In this document: positions 6,108 through 7,697 of the stretch, in pieces
Layout of the letters: every line of letters starts with the position of its first letter
How positions within the stretch are numbered: the stretch's first letter is position 1
Assembly (NCBI GenBank): GCA_002470165.1
Contig: DKNF01000090.1
Coordinates: 1-7,697 of the forward strand
Source: Betaproteobacteria bacterium UBA7395
Lineage (GTDB): Bacteria; Pseudomonadota; Gammaproteobacteria; Burkholderiales; Rhodocyclaceae
Reading direction: 5' to 3'
Length of the DNA stretch: 7,697 nt
The notes under the pieces: generated by a model
Told to the model about the DNA's origin: nothing
Seen by the model: the letters and a program-made list of their open reading frames with translations, nothing else
The model's database searches: none
Program-made: the position numbers and the translations under genes

Positions 6108-6428
6108 ACCCTGCTGTTGTATTTTTACAATCCCCTGGCACCCCATTTGCAGCATGCTCGACAGGACACCGACCAGAGCATCCCGTGACATCAGGACCAG
6201 CAGGACGAACGGGTAGCCATCGAATCGTGAAGTATCCGGCAGCACAAAAGCCTGCATCTCACCCGCCGAAAACGCCTTGCCGTTCCAGGTTTCGGCAAGA
6301 TGCACACCGGCCAGGGATCTGAGCAGCCGAAGTTGCTGTTCCACATCGGCCATCGTCAGCCCTTCTGCCACGCCCGCCATCAGGACGCAGGATTCCTCTG
6401 GCGAGGAATCACGGGCATCACTCGGCAT
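6102..6428 (-). CDS. Small conserved-looking protein of unknown function
   Basis: This 108-residue protein has no family I recognise. The predicted order of elements is strand (VLMAGVAE), helix (MADVEQQLRLLRSLAG), strand (VHLAETWN), strand (MQAFVLP), strand (YPFVLLVLMS), helix (LVGVLSSMLQMG), strand (GIVKIQQ). This resembles a ferredoxin-like alpha/beta sandwich, but that is inference. There is no signal peptide, and the hydrophobic stretch is too short for a confident membrane segment. The start at 6428 overlaps the end of the metallochaperone gene by 11 bases. An alternative ATG at 6440 would add four residues, but its purine-rich site is too close. Two cysteines (Cys14 and one near the C-terminus) are present without a metal-binding motif. 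Overlap and shared strand suggest coupled translation with the heavy-metal-associated domain gene. Confidence 0.65.
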   Translation of the reverse strand: MPSDARDSSPEESCVLMAGVAEGLTMADVEQQLRLLRSLAGVHLAETWNGKAFSAGEMQAFVLPDTSRFDGYPFVLLVLMSRDALVGVLSSMLQMGCQGIVKIQQQGR

Positions 6429-6624
6429 CGAACCCCGCATCCTCGATCGCCGCCAGCAATTCAGCCCGGGAAATCGCCTGCGGGTCGAAAACCACCGTCG
6501 CCGATGCCTTTTCCAGCGACACGTCGGCCGTCGCGACGCCGGCCAGCGCGGTCAGGACGCCGGTAATGTTCTTCACGCACCCCTGGCAGCTCATGCCGCC
6601 GATGCTGATCTCGGTATTTTCCAT
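6418..6624 (-). CDS. CopZ-like heavy-metal-associated (HMA) domain metallochaperone
   Basis: This 68-residue protein consists of one heavy-metal-associated domain, the beta-alpha-beta-beta-alpha-beta fold used by CopZ/Atx1 copper chaperones. The metal loop GGMSCQGC puts Cys13 and Cys16 in the CxxC pair that binds Cu(I) or a similar soft metal. The conserved end AAIEDAGFDAE is also present. It is cytoplasmic with no signal peptide. The ATG lies 3 bases after the stop of the GGDEF-EAL gene and only a weak GAG-containing ribosome site is seen, so translation is probably coupled to that gene. No copper ATPase or copper regulator is in the window, which is unusual for this family. The domain assignment is very secure; copper as the metal is inferred. 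Confidence 0.9.
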   Translation of the reverse strand: MENTEISIGGMSCQGCVKNITGVLTALAGVATADVSLEKASATVVFDPQAISRAELLAAIEDAGFDAE

Positions 6625-6627
6625 GGC

Positions 6628-7697
6628 TCATTTCTCGTAACGAAAGGGTTGATCGCGCAGCAGTTCGGTCATCCGGGCTGCCGTCACGGGACGGCTGAAA
6701 TGATACCCCTGAACCATGCCGCACCCCATCTGGCGCAGCAGGGTGAGCTGCTCGGCGGTCTCCACGCCCTCGGCGAGCACGGTCAGGCGCAGGCTGCTGC
6801 CCATGTTGACGATGGTCGACGCAATCGCCCGGTCATCGTGATCGGTTTCCAGGTCCATGATGAAGGAACGGTCGATCTTCAGCTTGCCGACCGGAAAACG
6901 CTTCAGGTAAGCCAGCGAGGAATAGCCGGTGCCGAAATCGTCGAGCGACAGGCACACGCCCATGCGATTGAGTGCCGACAGCGTGCCGAGGGTGAATTCA
7001 GCGTCGTGCATCACCGTCCGCTCGGTCAATTCGAGTTCCAGGCGCTCAGCCGCCAACCCCGTTGTCCCCAGGGCACCGGCGACCATCTCGACGAATCCGG
7101 CCTGGCGGAACTGCACCGGCGCCACGTTCACGGCCATGGTCCGTAGCGACAGGCCGGCGTCGATCCAGGCCTGCGCCTGGCGGCAGGCTTCGAACAGGAC
7201 CCAATCGCCGATCGGGTTGATCATGCCGGTATCCTCCGCCACCTGGATGAACCGATCCGGCATGATCATCCCGAGATCGCGGTGGCACCAGCGGATCAGC
7301 GCCTCGACGCCGACGATCTCGCCGCTACGCAGGCAGACCAGCGGCTGGTAGTGCAGTTCGAACTCCTCCCCGGTCAGCGCATGACGCAGGCTGCTCTCCA
7401 TCATCAGCCGTTCCAGCGTCGCCGTGTTCATCTCCCGGGAATAGAACTGGAAGGTGTTGCGCCCGAGCTCCTTGGCCTTGTACATCGCCGTATCGGCGTT
7501 CTTGAGCAGGGTGTCGATATCCCGGCCGTCCTGCGGATACAGGCTGATGCCGATCGACGAAGTCACCGTCAGTTCATGCCCGCCGACCGAAAACGACGAG
7601 CCGGCAATTTCCAGCACCCGACGGGCGACATCCGCCGCGCTGGCGGCGCTGACATCGGGAAGCAAGATGATGAACTCGTCGCCGCCCAGGCGCGCCA
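6628..7697 (-). CDS. GGDEF-EAL cyclic-di-GMP turnover protein (N-terminus outside the window)
   Basis: This is the C-terminal 355 or so residues of a bifunctional-type cyclic-di-GMP protein. The visible part opens with ARLGGDEFIILL, an intact GGDEF active-site loop. The rest of the diguanylate cyclase domain follows, including SIGISLYPQDG and NADTAMYKAK. The EAL phosphodiesterase domain then has EALIRW, the Asn of VNVAP, the Glu of ELTER, DDFGTGYSSL, the Lys of LKIDRSF, EGVET, and GYHFSRP at its end. All the usual metal-binding and catalytic positions appear present, so the phosphodiesterase looks active. The cyclase half may also be active, but its first part and any sensor domain are missing. 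The frame continues to the window edge, so the apparent start at 7665 (TTG) is internal. It is followed within 3 bases by the metallochaperone gene. Confidence 0.95.
   Translation of the reverse strand, partial: ARLGGDEFIILLPDVSAASAADVARRVLEIAGSSFSVGGHELTVTSSIGISLYPQDGRDIDTLLKNADTAMYKAKELGRNTFQFYSREMNTATLERLMMESSLRHALTGEEFELHYQPLVCLRSGEIVGVEALIRWCHRDLGMIMPDRFIQVAEDTGMINPIGDWVLFEACRQAQAWIDAGLSLRTMAVNVAPVQFRQAGFVEMVAGALGTTGLAAERLELELTERTVMHDAEFTLGTLSALNRMGVCLSLDDFGTGYSSLAYLKRFPVGKLKIDRSFIMDLETDHDDRAIASTIVNMGSSLRLTVLAEGVETAEQLTLLRQMGCGMVQGYHFSRPVTAARMTELLRDQPFRYEK

Noticed and set aside
6277..7146. Plus-strand open frame opposite the EAL domain and HMA gene
   Set aside because: The minus strand carries intact EAL and HMA motifs; the plus-strand translation is His/Arg/Gln-rich and motif-free.
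7663..7665. TTG as the start of the GGDEF-EAL protein
   Set aside because: The frame continues to the window edge and the codons before it encode ARLGGDEFII, so the true start lies outside.

Overview
The window is chromosomal DNA from a GC-rich proteobacterium, most likely a betaproteobacterium. The placement rests on gene content and protein similarity recalled from memory (bacterioferritin, Bfd, a Fiu/PiuA-type receptor, PiuC/YbiX, a GGDEF-EAL protein), so the class is reasonably safe and the genus is not called. Coding density is high. No tRNA, rRNA, CRISPR array, insertion sequence or attachment site was seen.

Left, plus strand (1-760): the 3' part of a bacterioferritin gene ends at two back-to-back intrinsic terminators. 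It is followed by a separately promoted bfd gene for the [2Fe-2S] bacterioferritin-associated ferredoxin. A good sigma70-type promoter overlapped by Fur-box-like sequence precedes bfd. The bacterioferritin lacks two of the expected ferroxidase ligands, so it looks like the non-ferroxidase type of subunit. A strong bidirectional terminator separates bfd from the convergent minus-strand genes.

Centre, minus strand (6076 down to 758): one apparent iron-uptake operon, in transcription order a TonB-dependent catecholate receptor (fiu/piuA-like), an FMN-dependent alpha-hydroxy-acid oxidase, a PiuC/YbiX-type Fe(II)/2-oxoglutarate hydroxylase and a FutA/FbpA-like periplasmic Fe(III)-binding protein. 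A promoter whose -10 lies inside a Fur-box-like sequence sits about 145 bases ahead of the receptor. A hairpin lies between the receptor and the oxidase. The last three genes are overlapping or tightly spaced. The working model is Fur-controlled uptake of a ferric catecholate, with two redox enzymes that may process the siderophore or supply co-substrate, and a periplasmic iron carrier. Bfd would release stored iron under the same starvation signal.

Right, minus strand (7697 down to 6102): a GGDEF-EAL cyclic-di-GMP protein cut by the window edge just before its GGDEF motif, then a CopZ-like single heavy-metal-associated domain protein 3 bases after it, then a small unrecognised protein overlapping the metallochaperone. 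These three look co-transcribed.
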